Positions 1 to 7,175 of a stretch of 64,000 nucleotides of DNA are shown in pieces. A model generated the notes under the pieces. The model was not told where the DNA came from. It saw only the letters and a program-made list of their open reading frames with translations, and ran no database searches. The DNA lies in NCBI RefSeq assembly GCF_024505045.1, contig NZ_JANIBM010000005.1, positions 124,001-188,000 of the forward strand, given 5' to 3'. This DNA is from Methylomonas aurea (GTDB lineage: Bacteria; Pseudomonadota; Gammaproteobacteria; Methylococcales; Methylomonadaceae). The position numbers and the translations under genes were made by a program. Each line of letters opens with the position of its first letter. Positions within the stretch are counted from its first letter, which is position 1.

Positions 1-2
1 GT

Positions 3-299
3 TCCAAGTTTTTAAATTTCTTGGCCGAGATTGCAGCCCGTATGCCCAGCGGAAGTTGGCTGGCTTATGATTTCAAGCGAGTCGGAGCTCGCGACGATTT
101 TGGAATAACAGAGGAAGTGTTATCGCCTTTTCGCCTGCCATTGGATAAGGAATTCATAGAGGATAAACACGCTAGCCTCGGTTTTACGCATGTCTCGCTT
201 ACTTCCTCGCTAGAGTTGATGGAGGCCTTTATTCCTAGTTGGAACGAGGAAGTATCTCCATTGTTTGATGAAGACGCGTTACTTAAAGTCAGGCGCTGA
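3..299 (+). CDS. C-terminal part of a class I SAM-dependent methyltransferase (leucine carboxyl methyltransferase-like)
   Basis: The reading frame is open from the window edge, so only about 98 C-terminal residues are visible and the start lies outside. The pattern of a hydrophobic strand (SGSWLAYDF), a following FGI segment, a short insert and a GF-x-H-V-x-L strand resembles the end of methyltransferases related to leucine carboxyl methyltransferases, which in bacteria are often secondary-metabolite or polysaccharide O-methyltransferases. The SAM-binding part is not in view, so the family call is tentative. Two glycosyltransferases follow on the same strand, suggesting a role in glycan or natural-product synthesis. 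Confidence 0.45.
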   Translation, partial: SKFLNFLAEIAARMPSGSWLAYDFKRVGARDDFGITEEVLSPFRLPLDKEFIEDKHASLGFTHVSLTSSLELMEAFIPSWNEEVSPLFDEDALLKVRR

Positions 300-491
300 G
301 TCCGGCGCGGCAATTACACTGAAAATAACGCCATGGACTCCATTATTATGTTACGCCGCCTAAAATAACAACCTGGCATCAAAATAGCACGGATCGAAAC
401 TTTTTCGTCTAAAGTTTTAACTGCCGGATTTAGGCGGCGGTTGTTTGGCGATGATTTATTATCATCGATTGATTGGCATATTGGGTAATTT

Positions 492-1436
492 ATGAAGTCA
501 CCGGTCGCCGAAAATAACGAAATCACTGTCGCAATATGTAGTTACAACGCTGCACACTATTTGCCAAAATTGCTCGAGGCGTTAGTTACGCAAAATTGTC
601 CTATTCCCTTTAACATATTAATTGTTGATAACAACAGTACTGATAACACCCGCGCTTTAGTCGCTGATTTTGCTGCGGCTAGCCGTATACCCGTTCGTTA
701 CGTTCATGAGCCAGAACAAGGCATTGTATTTGCGCGCAACAGAGCGATTAACGAGAGTTTGGCTGGCCGCTACATTGCTTTCATTGATGCCGACGAGCTA
801 CCGGAAGAAAAATGGTTACAGTCGGCAGTATTAAGTTTGAGCAATGATGAGGTCGATTGTGTAGGCGGTAGAATCAACGTATCGCTCTCTTCTCGACCGC
901 ATTGGTTGAGCGACGATCTTTTGCCGTTCTACGGCCAATTGGAGCACGGCCCGCATCCATTTAGAATAATCGACGAATCGAAGCCTATTTGGAGTGGTAA
1001 CGTTGCCTACAACATGCGTTTATTTCGAAGCGGATTATTGCGATTTGACAATCGGTACAATCGCAAGGGTGAGGGCATAGGCGGCGGTTCGGATGCAGTT
1101 ATGTTTCAGCAGTTGTTGAAAAATAACTGCCATCTAATGTATGAGCCCAATATGTCTATTTTGCATTTGATACCCGAAAGCAAAATTAAGCGCAGTTATT
1201 TTTTAAAGCTGCACTTTATTGCCGGTAAAAAATCTGGGTTGTATAAGGCAAACCCTGGCGGAAAAAGAATATTTGGTATTCCAGGCTTTATGTTCTTGCA
1301 GTTATTTAAAAAGTTTTTTCGGGTTATTGTTCTGTATTTTGAACAACCCCATGCTTATATGCGCGAAGCCATGAACTTGACTTACCATCTTGGCATGATG
1401 CGCTCTTGGGCCAAATTAAAATTATTTCTTAACTGA
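492..1436 (+). CDS. family 2 glycosyltransferase (GT-A fold)
   Basis: The protein has 314 residues. The N-terminus has the GT2 nucleotide-binding strand (TVAICSYNA, residues about 12-20), then VDNNSTDNT (about 46-54) and the metal-binding DxD-type motif in IDADELP (about 97-103). These are the classical features of inverting GT-A enzymes that move a sugar from a nucleotide-sugar donor onto a glycan or lipid carrier. The C-terminal third is basic and aromatic-rich with no clear membrane segment. Donor and acceptor cannot be told from sequence. It lies between a methyltransferase end and a second GT2, so it probably belongs to a surface-polysaccharide locus that continues to the left. The coding region is visibly more AT-rich than most of the window. 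Confidence 0.85.
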   Translation: MKSPVAENNEITVAICSYNAAHYLPKLLEALVTQNCPIPFNILIVDNNSTDNTRALVADFAAASRIPVRYVHEPEQGIVFARNRAINESLAGRYIAFIDADELPEEKWLQSAVLSLSNDEVDCVGGRINVSLSSRPHWLSDDLLPFYGQLEHGPHPFRIIDESKPIWSGNVAYNMRLFRSGLLRFDNRYNRKGEGIGGGSDAVMFQQLLKNNCHLMYEPNMSILHLIPESKIKRSYFLKLHFIAGKKSGLYKANPGGKRIFGIPGFMFLQLFKKFFRVIVLYFEQPHAYMREAMNLTYHLGMMRSWAKLKLFLN

Positions 1437-1573
1437 TTGAATGCCGGCCTCAGGGATCGGGTAAAATACGAATCTTACTGTCGCTCGGGTGCGTTAGCGT
1501 CGAGTTTTATCAGAGTTAGAAAGAACGAATCCGAATGGATTGCGCTCGTCATCAATATTCAAGGATTTAGTTA

Positions 1574-2491
1574 ATGGATACACCGCTGATTTCCGTAATC
1601 ATGCCTTGTTACAATGCAGAGAATTATGTTGAAAGTGCCGTCGAAAGCGTGTTTCAGCAAAGTTACACAAATGTGGAATTAATTGTTGTTGACGACGGAT
1701 CTAACGATAAAAGTCATTTAATCCTAACCAGATGCCAGGAAAGACACCCGAATCTGATTGTTTTGCAACAATCGAATCTAGGACCGTTTCCGGCGCGTAA
1801 TTTGGCGCTGAAAAATGCAAAAGGCGAATTTGTCGCGTTTCTTGACGCCGACGACTACTGGGCGCCGAATTTCCTTGAAAAACTCTTGCATGGAATCAAG
1901 CAAAATAACGCCGACCTTAGCTATTGCGGTTGGCAGAATATTGTTGAAGGCGGAGCAAATGGTCCGGCCTATGTACCTAGGCCCTATGAAGAAGGCGATA
2001 TCTCGCAATCGTTTCTTGCCGCTTGCCCATGGCCTATTCACGCGGCATTGGTGCGGCGAGCGGTCATCGAAAGAGCCAACGGGTTTTCGCTACGCCGTTT
2101 CAGCGCGATGGACTACGACTTATGGATCCGCATTTCCGCGATCACTCGGAATATTGTTTTAGTACCCGAAGTTTTGGCGTTTTACCGCTGGCACAACCAT
2201 GGACAAATTTCGTCGATTAAGTGGCGGCAAGTATTGGATGGCTGGCAAGTGAGAAAAGATTTCGTAATGCAAAACCCCGAATTGGTAGCCCATATTCCCA
2301 AGGAAAAACTAGATGAGCTAGTAAACGGCAGTGTCTTGACTCAAGCGTATTCAGCGTTTTGGAAGAGGGATTTGGTTTCCTCTCAGCGCTTATTCCGGGA
2401 AATATTCAAATCCGGTATTTGGCGCTTCAAGGATTTGAAATATATCGCGTTAAGCTTACTTCCTTATTCTGTTTTAAGCCGTGTAGTTTAA
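1574..2491 (+). CDS. family 2 glycosyltransferase
   Basis: The protein has 305 residues with an N-terminal GT-A domain: SVIMPCYNAENY (residues about 7-18), VVDDGSNDKS (about 38-47) and the DxD motif in LDADDYW (about 93-99). A C-terminal W-I-R and YRWHNH segment near residues 175-210 matches the acceptor region of many GT2 enzymes. It is likely to transfer a sugar to a growing polysaccharide or lipid-linked glycan in the cytoplasm. It follows the first GT2 after 137 bases on the same strand. No glycan product can be assigned. Codon use is AT-richer than in the genes to the right, which would suit a laterally mobile polysaccharide locus. Confidence 0.85.
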   Translation: MDTPLISVIMPCYNAENYVESAVESVFQQSYTNVELIVVDDGSNDKSHLILTRCQERHPNLIVLQQSNLGPFPARNLALKNAKGEFVAFLDADDYWAPNFLEKLLHGIKQNNADLSYCGWQNIVEGGANGPAYVPRPYEEGDISQSFLAACPWPIHAALVRRAVIERANGFSLRRFSAMDYDLWIRISAITRNIVLVPEVLAFYRWHNHGQISSIKWRQVLDGWQVRKDFVMQNPELVAHIPKEKLDELVNGSVLTQAYSAFWKRDLVSSQRLFREIFKSGIWRFKDLKYIALSLLPYSVLSRVV

Positions 2492-2770
2492 ATTCTTTAA
2501 GAAACTATTGAAATTTGCCCGGATGCCTTGGGTTTCAAATTTACTTTTTGAAGTATCGGAGAACACTTCCTGATTACGCACAAGCCTCTGTCAAGAACCG
2601 GCTAGGTCAGTTGCACTCGACTTTCGTTCGGCAGATCAGGTGCCGTAGCGGTTCGTTAGCGGTTTATCCTGATTGTGGCGGCTACGCTTACGAGCCCTTT
2701 TTTATGCCATGTTGCCAATGGCTTCGCCACTGGAGGTTTCATGGATAAAATCGGTGTGGGTTTGTCCGCT

Positions 2771-3250
2771 TCAGTCGGCGCGGGCTCCGCGGCTGATGTC
2801 GCGGAGCAGTTGCAAAGATTGGCGATTGGCTGCCAGGTCCAGCGCGCAGAAGTCGTCCTCGGTGGTCAAGCGCCAATTGGCTCCGGCCGTCAGCAGTTGA
2901 GCGACGATAGCGTGCTTGCCGGCGGAGGCGGCGTAGATCAGCACGGTCGAACCGCTGGGATTCTGGTAGTCGATGTCGAGGCCGGCTTGTAGCAGAAGTT
3001 CGACGCACTCGGCGGATTCGGCAAAACAGGCAGCCCATAGGGCATTGTTGCCGTAAGCGTCGCAGACGCTTAGATTCGCGCCGCGCTCTCGGATCAGATA
3101 CGCCAGCACATCGCCGCGGCCCTCGCGTGCGGCCAATATCACAGCGTGTTCGCCGCGTCCGTTGACCGTTACCTCTGAAAACGGGGCGAAGCCGCGTTGT
3201 TCCAGCCATTGTTCGAACGGATTCAATTGCCCAGCCCCCTTGTCTATCAA
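2771..3250 (-). CDS. ankyrin-repeat protein, last gene of the flavodoxin/LRV operon
   Basis: The protein has about 159 residues and three to four ankyrin repeats: A-x-x-A-A-R-E-G-R-G-D-V-L-A-Y-L (about 37-52), the repeat around DAYGNNALWAACFAES (about 65-80), and PSGSTVLIYAASAGK (about 99-113). Ankyrin repeats bind other proteins. It is the fourth gene of a run of overlapping minus-strand genes. The first in-frame start is TTG at 3250, overlapping the stop of the previous gene. A second TTG at 3226 has an AAGGGGG sequence about ten bases upstream, so the start is uncertain. There is no signal peptide, so it is probably cytosolic. A role with the nif-type flavodoxin upstream is inferred from the operon only. 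Confidence 0.7.
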   Translation of the reverse strand: MIDKGAGQLNPFEQWLEQRGFAPFSEVTVNGRGEHAVILAAREGRGDVLAYLIRERGANLSVCDAYGNNALWAACFAESAECVELLLQAGLDIDYQNPSGSTVLIYAASAGKHAIVAQLLTAGANWRLTTEDDFCALDLAANRQSLQLLRDISRGARAD

Positions 3251-3918
3251 ATCAATGATGGTCTGTGTAACAGCGAAATGTGGCCGCTGCCGGCATCGGC
3301 CAAGCCGGCCAGCAGTTCCCGGCGGGCGCCGGTGCCTTTGCCGCGTAAATACGCCAGTTCGGTGTTGGTCAGTAATGTGATCGCAATCAAGCAGACTTGG
3401 CCGCCGGGCAAGATGGCGGTGCTGGCGGGTACTTGGCTCAACAGCGCGCCCACCCGGCCGCGGCCGTCTTTGATGTGGTCGATATTGAATTCCAGCGACA
3501 ACGGCTCACCCGCCACCAGCTTTTCGCACAGTACCGGATGTCCGGCCAGGGTATGGCTGACTTCGGCCGTCATTGGAAACAACCAACTGTCCGCCAACGC
3601 GCTGAGCGGCCGGTCGCTGGCGATGCCGGAATCCGGGCTTTCCACGAATACCTCCAAACCCAAGCCGGTTTCCGGCCGGTAACGTTCCACCCAGGGGTCG
3701 GATAAACCGTCGGAAACCACGCAGGCGTTGGCGCCGTGCCGCGCCGCCAGCCAGGCCGCGCCGGCCGGCCATTCCGGGCCGTCGCTCATCGGTCCCATCA
3801 ACGATGTCAATGATGCCAATTCCGAAGCGAACAGTCGGCTCAACGCGGCGTGTCGGGCTTCGCCGGCCAAACGCAGCCGGTCTGCGTAGGTCAGGCCGAC
3901 CAGAAATTCAGCGCTCAT
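3247..3918 (-). CDS. unknown protein with a Suppressor-of-fused-like segment
   Basis: The protein has 223 residues and no signal peptide or membrane segment. I do not recognise it with certainty. Residues about 85-125, with a VVSDGLSDPW strand-turn followed by LGLEVFVESP, look like the bacterial Sufu domain (PF05076), where a hydrophobic strand ending in a G-x-S-D turn precedes an E-L/V-x-V strand. This is a weak resemblance. The start overlaps the stop of the LRV gene (3908) and its stop overlaps the next gene, so it is translationally coupled in an operon with a flavodoxin and an iron-sulfur LRV protein. The setting suggests an accessory role in nitrogen fixation or electron transfer, but the function is not known. 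Confidence 0.6.
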   Translation of the reverse strand: MSAEFLVGLTYADRLRLAGEARHAALSRLFASELASLTSLMGPMSDGPEWPAGAAWLAARHGANACVVSDGLSDPWVERYRPETGLGLEVFVESPDSGIASDRPLSALADSWLFPMTAEVSHTLAGHPVLCEKLVAGEPLSLEFNIDHIKDGRGRVGALLSQVPASTAILPGGQVCLIAITLLTNTELAYLRGKGTGARRELLAGLADAGSGHISLLHRPSLI

Positions 3919-4687
3919 CGGATGCCTGCCGCTCGGGTTGGCTGGCCAAGCGTTCCAGGGCGATTTGGCTGACTTCCGGGTCCGGATCGGCGGTCAGTTG
4001 TGCCAGTAAGTCGTCTTCGGCGCGTAATGCCACTTCGTAACGGACGGTCCAATCCGGGTCCCGGCTCAGCAAGGCCAAGTCCTCGATTTCCATGCGTTGG
4101 GCGACGATGCGACGAATGTTGGTTTCCTTGTCTTCCGCCATCAAGCCCAGGCTGACACTGGGGATGCGCTCGGCCACAATGCGGCGCACTTCGGTGTCCG
4201 GGTCGGCCACCAAGCGGAACAGGCGGCCTTTGGGCAAGCGCTTGGCCACGTAGGCGCGTACCAGGTAGTCCGGATCGTCGGCCATCAGTTCCAATTGGGT
4301 TTCCGGCAGCCGGTCGGCGACCGTAACCCGGACTTCGCGGTCGCTATCCTGGCGCAATTCCAGCAGCCAGTCCAACGGCACCCGGTAGGCCAGTACCCGG
4401 CGTACCGCCTCATCGGGATCGTTCAGCAGCGGCCGCAACAAATTGGTTGGCAGATAACGGGCGGCGATGGCGCGGCGTTCCCAGAAATCGTCGGCAATAT
4501 ATTGGCCCGCGAGTCCCGGGTGCCGCTTCAGGAAACGATCGATTTGGCGCCCGCTATGGGCGCGAATGCAGATGTCGCCGGGCTTGCAACCGGCGTTAGC
4601 CAGCAGCGTGTCCCGGTATTCGCAGTGGTTGCAGTCGGCCAGCGGCGTTAAATCCGGGTCTTGCGCTTCGGTATGGTGCATCGCCAT
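3908..4687 (-). CDS. 4Fe4S-binding leucine-rich repeat variant (LRV) protein
   Basis: The protein has 259 residues, close to the Azotobacter vinelandii LRV protein. The N-terminal part carries a cysteine cluster (C-N-H-C near residues 16-19, then C-K-P-G-D-I-C about 33-39) suited to a 4Fe4S cluster. From about residue 65 onward there are roughly eight helical repeats with the pattern D-P-D-x-x-V-R-x-x-V-A-x-R-L-P, each about 24 residues, typical of the LRV superhelix. The frame stays open upstream for 112 more residues, but that part is a shadow of the flavodoxin gene. The ATG at 4687 lies two bases after the flavodoxin stop. In nitrogen fixers such proteins are found near nif genes; the molecular role is not established. 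Confidence 0.85.
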   Translation of the reverse strand: MAMHHTEAQDPDLTPLADCNHCEYRDTLLANAGCKPGDICIRAHSGRQIDRFLKRHPGLAGQYIADDFWERRAIAARYLPTNLLRPLLNDPDEAVRRVLAYRVPLDWLLELRQDSDREVRVTVADRLPETQLELMADDPDYLVRAYVAKRLPKGRLFRLVADPDTEVRRIVAERIPSVSLGLMAEDKETNIRRIVAQRMEIEDLALLSRDPDWTVRYEVALRAEDDLLAQLTADPDPEVSQIALERLASQPERQASDER

Positions 4688-4689
4688 CG

Positions 4690-5244
4690 TTACGCCGCTT
4701 CGGCCATGACCGGCAACAATTGCGGCGTGATTTGCGCCAGCCAGACCCGCAGCCGCTCGTCGGTCAAATGGGCTTGGGTGCGTTGGTCCAATACCAGGCC
4801 GACAAATTCGCCGTCGATGATGGAATCGGAATGCTCGAAGCGGTAACCTTCGGTACTCCAGCGGCCGACGATGTCGGCGCCGTAGCCGTAGAACACCCGG
4901 TACAACTGAATCAAGGAACTGGCGAAGCGCGAGGCGTAGCGTTCCTGATGGCCTAGGCCGAACAGGGCCACGCGTTTGCCCTTGAAATCTTGACCGTCCA
5001 GGTAACCGACGAATTCGTGCCAACTGCGTTCCTGGCAGCCGGCGGCTAGGCCGGGCAAATCGCCGATGCCGTAACTGGGGGTGCCGAGGATCAGCGCGTC
5101 GTACTTCAGCAAATCTTCGGGGCTAGCGCGGTTGATGTTTTTCGGTTTGTCCGCCAGTTCTTCGCCTAACAGGCTGTATATCTTTTTAGCGACCAGCCGG
5201 GTGCTGCCGGTGTCGGTGCCGAAAAAAATGCCGATTTTACTCAT
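4690..5244 (-). CDS. nifF: long-chain flavodoxin, NifF type
   Basis: The protein has 184 residues. The N-terminus carries the FMN phosphate-binding loop (FFGTDTGSTRLVAKKI, residues about 7-22), followed by the W/Y-type loops SYGIGDLPG (about 58-66) and FGLGHQERYASRF (about 94-106). The insert around YRVFYGYGADIVGRW is the long-chain extension. Long-chain flavodoxins carry low-potential electrons, and in diazotrophs NifF delivers them to the nitrogenase iron protein. The NifF assignment rests on the LRV gene two bases downstream and on a sigma-54-like promoter upstream; a general flavodoxin role is the alternative. Confidence 0.82.
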   Translation of the reverse strand: MSKIGIFFGTDTGSTRLVAKKIYSLLGEELADKPKNINRASPEDLLKYDALILGTPSYGIGDLPGLAAGCQERSWHEFVGYLDGQDFKGKRVALFGLGHQERYASRFASSLIQLYRVFYGYGADIVGRWSTEGYRFEHSDSIIDGEFVGLVLDQRTQAHLTDERLRVWLAQITPQLLPVMAEAA

Positions 5245-5300
5245 AGATCACCTGTAATGGAATTTGCCGAATTCGGCGACACAGCCGTTTATGAAACTTC

Positions 5301-5316
5301 AGCAAATATCGGTCCA
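5301..5316 (-). promoter_or_regulatory. candidate sigma-54 (-24/-12) promoter of the flavodoxin operon
   Basis: Read on the minus strand, the site is TGGACCGATATTTGCT. It has the invariant TGG and TTGC blocks at the correct 8-base spacing of the TGGCAC-N5-TTGC consensus, with the CAC part degenerate. It lies about 57 bases before the flavodoxin start. A half-matching NifA-type site (TGC-N10-ACA, 5402-5417) lies about 90 bases further upstream. Together they would fit NifA/RpoN control, which is an inference. Confidence 0.5.
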
Positions 5317-5525
5317 GGTGGCTTGATATACTTTCTGGTGATGTTTTTCTTTTTATATCAATTAGATGGGTTTTGTTGTTTGGCAGGGTTCGCCGAAACG
5401 GTGCGGTTAAGGCGACAATTGCTCTGAAAATGGGCTGATTCGCGACAATATTGCTATAGTTGCGGCGTTAGTCGGATGCCGGTTTGGCCCCGGTAGTAAA
5501 TGGAAATCGTCAGGAAGGTTTGGTT

Positions 5526-6521
5526 ATGGCAATTCTGCGCTGCAGTCATTGCGGCTATCTCAGAGAAGTTTCTCAGGAACACGTGGGTAAGACAGTGAAA
5601 TGCCCGGTGTGCGAACAGGCGGCGGCGATTTACGATAGCGTCGAATTCATCAAAAAACTGATCGACAAGTACGGCGCCTTGCTGGCGAAATACCGGGAAC
5701 TGGAGTCGGTGCAAAATATGCCCGCCGAGGCGAACCTTCCGAAATATTTGCCCAAAGACGAAGAACTGGATTTGCATAACACTGCGGTGATGACCAACAG
5801 TATGCAGTACAAACCGGTGATCCAATGGTTCGAACGTAAGAACATTAGGGTGGAAGTCGACCACGATGCGCTCGATACCCAAGGATTTTTCGATGAGGTT
5901 GCGGTCGAGCTAGGCGACAATTTCTCGGTTTTGCAGCAGGTGCTGGACAAGATTCGGAAGACACAACGCAATAACTATACCTCGGTGGTATTGAATTTAA
6001 GCAACCACAGCCAGAGCGATATAAAAGCCATTACCGGGTTTTGCCGAAACCTGTACGAGTTTTCGTTTGTGGCTAAATATTTTTATAACAAGAATGAAAA
6101 GCGGGCGTATTTGACCTTGCAGACCGCACCGGCCATTGCCGGGTTTTTTAACGGCGAATGGTTGGAATGGTACGTGTTTATGAAACTACTTAAACACTTT
6201 TACGAAAATAAAGGCCTATTTTCCTGTCTGCGCAGTTTTAATATTCAATTCGCCAACGACGATAAATACGAAGTGGACGTATTTTTTCTGATTAATAGCC
6301 GGATTCCAGTGTTCATAGAGTGTAAATCCGGCGAGTTTCGCCCCTTCATCGAGAAGTACGGCAAGATGCGGCGGCGGTTGGAGATCGCCAAGGAAAATTT
6401 TTTGTTACTGGTGTTGGGCGTTAGCGACGAGCAGGTGCAGGGATTGACCAAAATGTACGACATTACCTTCCTCAATGAGACCGGTTTTATCAAACATATT
6501 AGCGAGTTGGCAGGGGGGTAA
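5526..6521 (+). CDS. zinc-ribbon protein with a Card1/DUF1887-like PD-(D/E)XK nuclease domain
   Basis: The protein has 331 residues. The start at 5526 is chosen because an AGGAAGG sequence precedes it at good spacing; the open frame extends 42 bases further without a better site. The N-terminus is a CxxC...CxxC zinc ribbon (Cys6, Cys9, Cys26, Cys29). The C-terminal domain shows the pattern of a PD-(D/E)XK nuclease: Glu214 in a helix, Asp251 in an E-V-D-V strand, and Glu265-x-Lys267 in the strand IECKSGEF. The spacing resembles DUF1887/Card1-type nucleases. No CRISPR or CARF sensor domain is seen here, so its role could be defence or nucleic acid repair. Catalytic residues all look intact. Confidence 0.65.
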   Translation: MAILRCSHCGYLREVSQEHVGKTVKCPVCEQAAAIYDSVEFIKKLIDKYGALLAKYRELESVQNMPAEANLPKYLPKDEELDLHNTAVMTNSMQYKPVIQWFERKNIRVEVDHDALDTQGFFDEVAVELGDNFSVLQQVLDKIRKTQRNNYTSVVLNLSNHSQSDIKAITGFCRNLYEFSFVAKYFYNKNEKRAYLTLQTAPAIAGFFNGEWLEWYVFMKLLKHFYENKGLFSCLRSFNIQFANDDKYEVDVFFLINSRIPVFIECKSGEFRPFIEKYGKMRRRLEIAKENFLLLVLGVSDEQVQGLTKMYDITFLNETGFIKHISELAGG

Positions 6522-6541
6522 TATATACCGCTTATTATTTA

Positions 6542-6682
6542 AGGTATTTAATGGGTTTTTCGTTTTTGCCGATATTTGCAAAATCCATGGTAGTATGAAA
6601 CTGCTTGAACAAGCAGCCGCATTAAAATATACAGTCATAATTTGGTAATTTTAATGTGGTATTTAAAAACACCTTAAATACC
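6542..6682. repeat. repeated and inverted GGTATTTAA elements plus a 16-bp palindrome
   Basis: GGTATTTAA occurs at 6542-6550 and 6658-6666 and is inverted as TTAAATACC at 6674-6682. The last two form a perfect 9-bp inverted repeat with a 7-base spacer, ending 17 bases before the start of the next gene. Between them lies the palindrome CTGCTTGAACAAGCAG (6601-6616). The arrangement looks like operator sites or an mRNA hairpin controlling the exported protein downstream. Confidence 0.45.
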
Positions 6683-6699
6683 AATTGATTAGGAATAGT

Positions 6700-7080
6700 A
6701 TGAATATAGTTAAAAAAACCTTGGCTTCATTTCTGGTGATCGCCGCTGCATTGGTTTCCACATCCGCCAATGCGAACAGCGCCGGCGACGCTAAGGTACG
6801 TGCCGCAGCAGAAGGCACCGTTGCCAAAGTCGAGGAAGCGGTCAGTTTGTTGGACAAGGGCGCCGACAAAGCCGAAGTTTTGAAAGCGCTGGCCGAAGTG
6901 CGCCAGTTGCAAAAAGAATTCCGTTACGAACAAACCGAGCGTTTGCGCCAAAAAGCCGGTGACAAACTGAAAACCGCCCGCGACGAAATCGAACAAGGCG
7001 ACGCCAATGGTTCTGCTTCGTTGAAAGCAACGCTGGAACTGTATAAAGAGATGTTGAAAGTCTATCTGGCTGCCCACTAA
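6700..7080 (+). CDS. small exported helical protein of unknown function
   Basis: The protein has 126 residues. The ATG at 6700 follows an AGGAA ribosome-binding sequence; a TTG 15 bases upstream is less likely. The N-terminus is a clear signal peptide (basic MNIVKK, a hydrophobic core, then A-x-A near residue 25). The mature part of about 100 residues is highly charged, rich in Ala, Glu, Lys and Leu with heptad-like spacing, so it is probably a periplasmic three- or four-helix bundle. It has no cysteine and no haem motif. I do not recognise the family. Inverted repeats stand just before it and a GC-rich hairpin just after it, so it is probably monocistronic. Confidence 0.7.
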   Translation: MNIVKKTLASFLVIAAALVSTSANANSAGDAKVRAAAEGTVAKVEEAVSLLDKGADKAEVLKALAEVRQLQKEFRYEQTERLRQKAGDKLKTARDEIEQGDANGSASLKATLELYKEMLKVYLAAH

Positions 7081-7096
7081 TCGGCCTGCCGCTCGG

Positions 7097-7121
7097 CCGC
7101 CGGGCTTGATCCGCCCGGCGG
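7097..7121 (+). terminator. GC-rich hairpin after the small exported protein gene
   Basis: A 9-bp perfect stem, CCGCCGGGC / GCCCGGCGG with a 7-base loop, starts 17 bases after the stop codon. There is no run of T after it, so it may stabilise the mRNA end or act as a weak terminator between the converging genes. Confidence 0.45.
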
Positions 7122-7175
7122 TACCCCGGCTACGGCATCTGCCGATTCGTCGCATTACTGCCAAAATCCTCGTTG

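Noticed and set aside
4688-5023. Arg-rich N-terminal extension of the LRV frame
   Set aside because: It lies wholly inside the flavodoxin gene in another frame; the ATG at 4687 after the flavodoxin stop explains the LRV protein.
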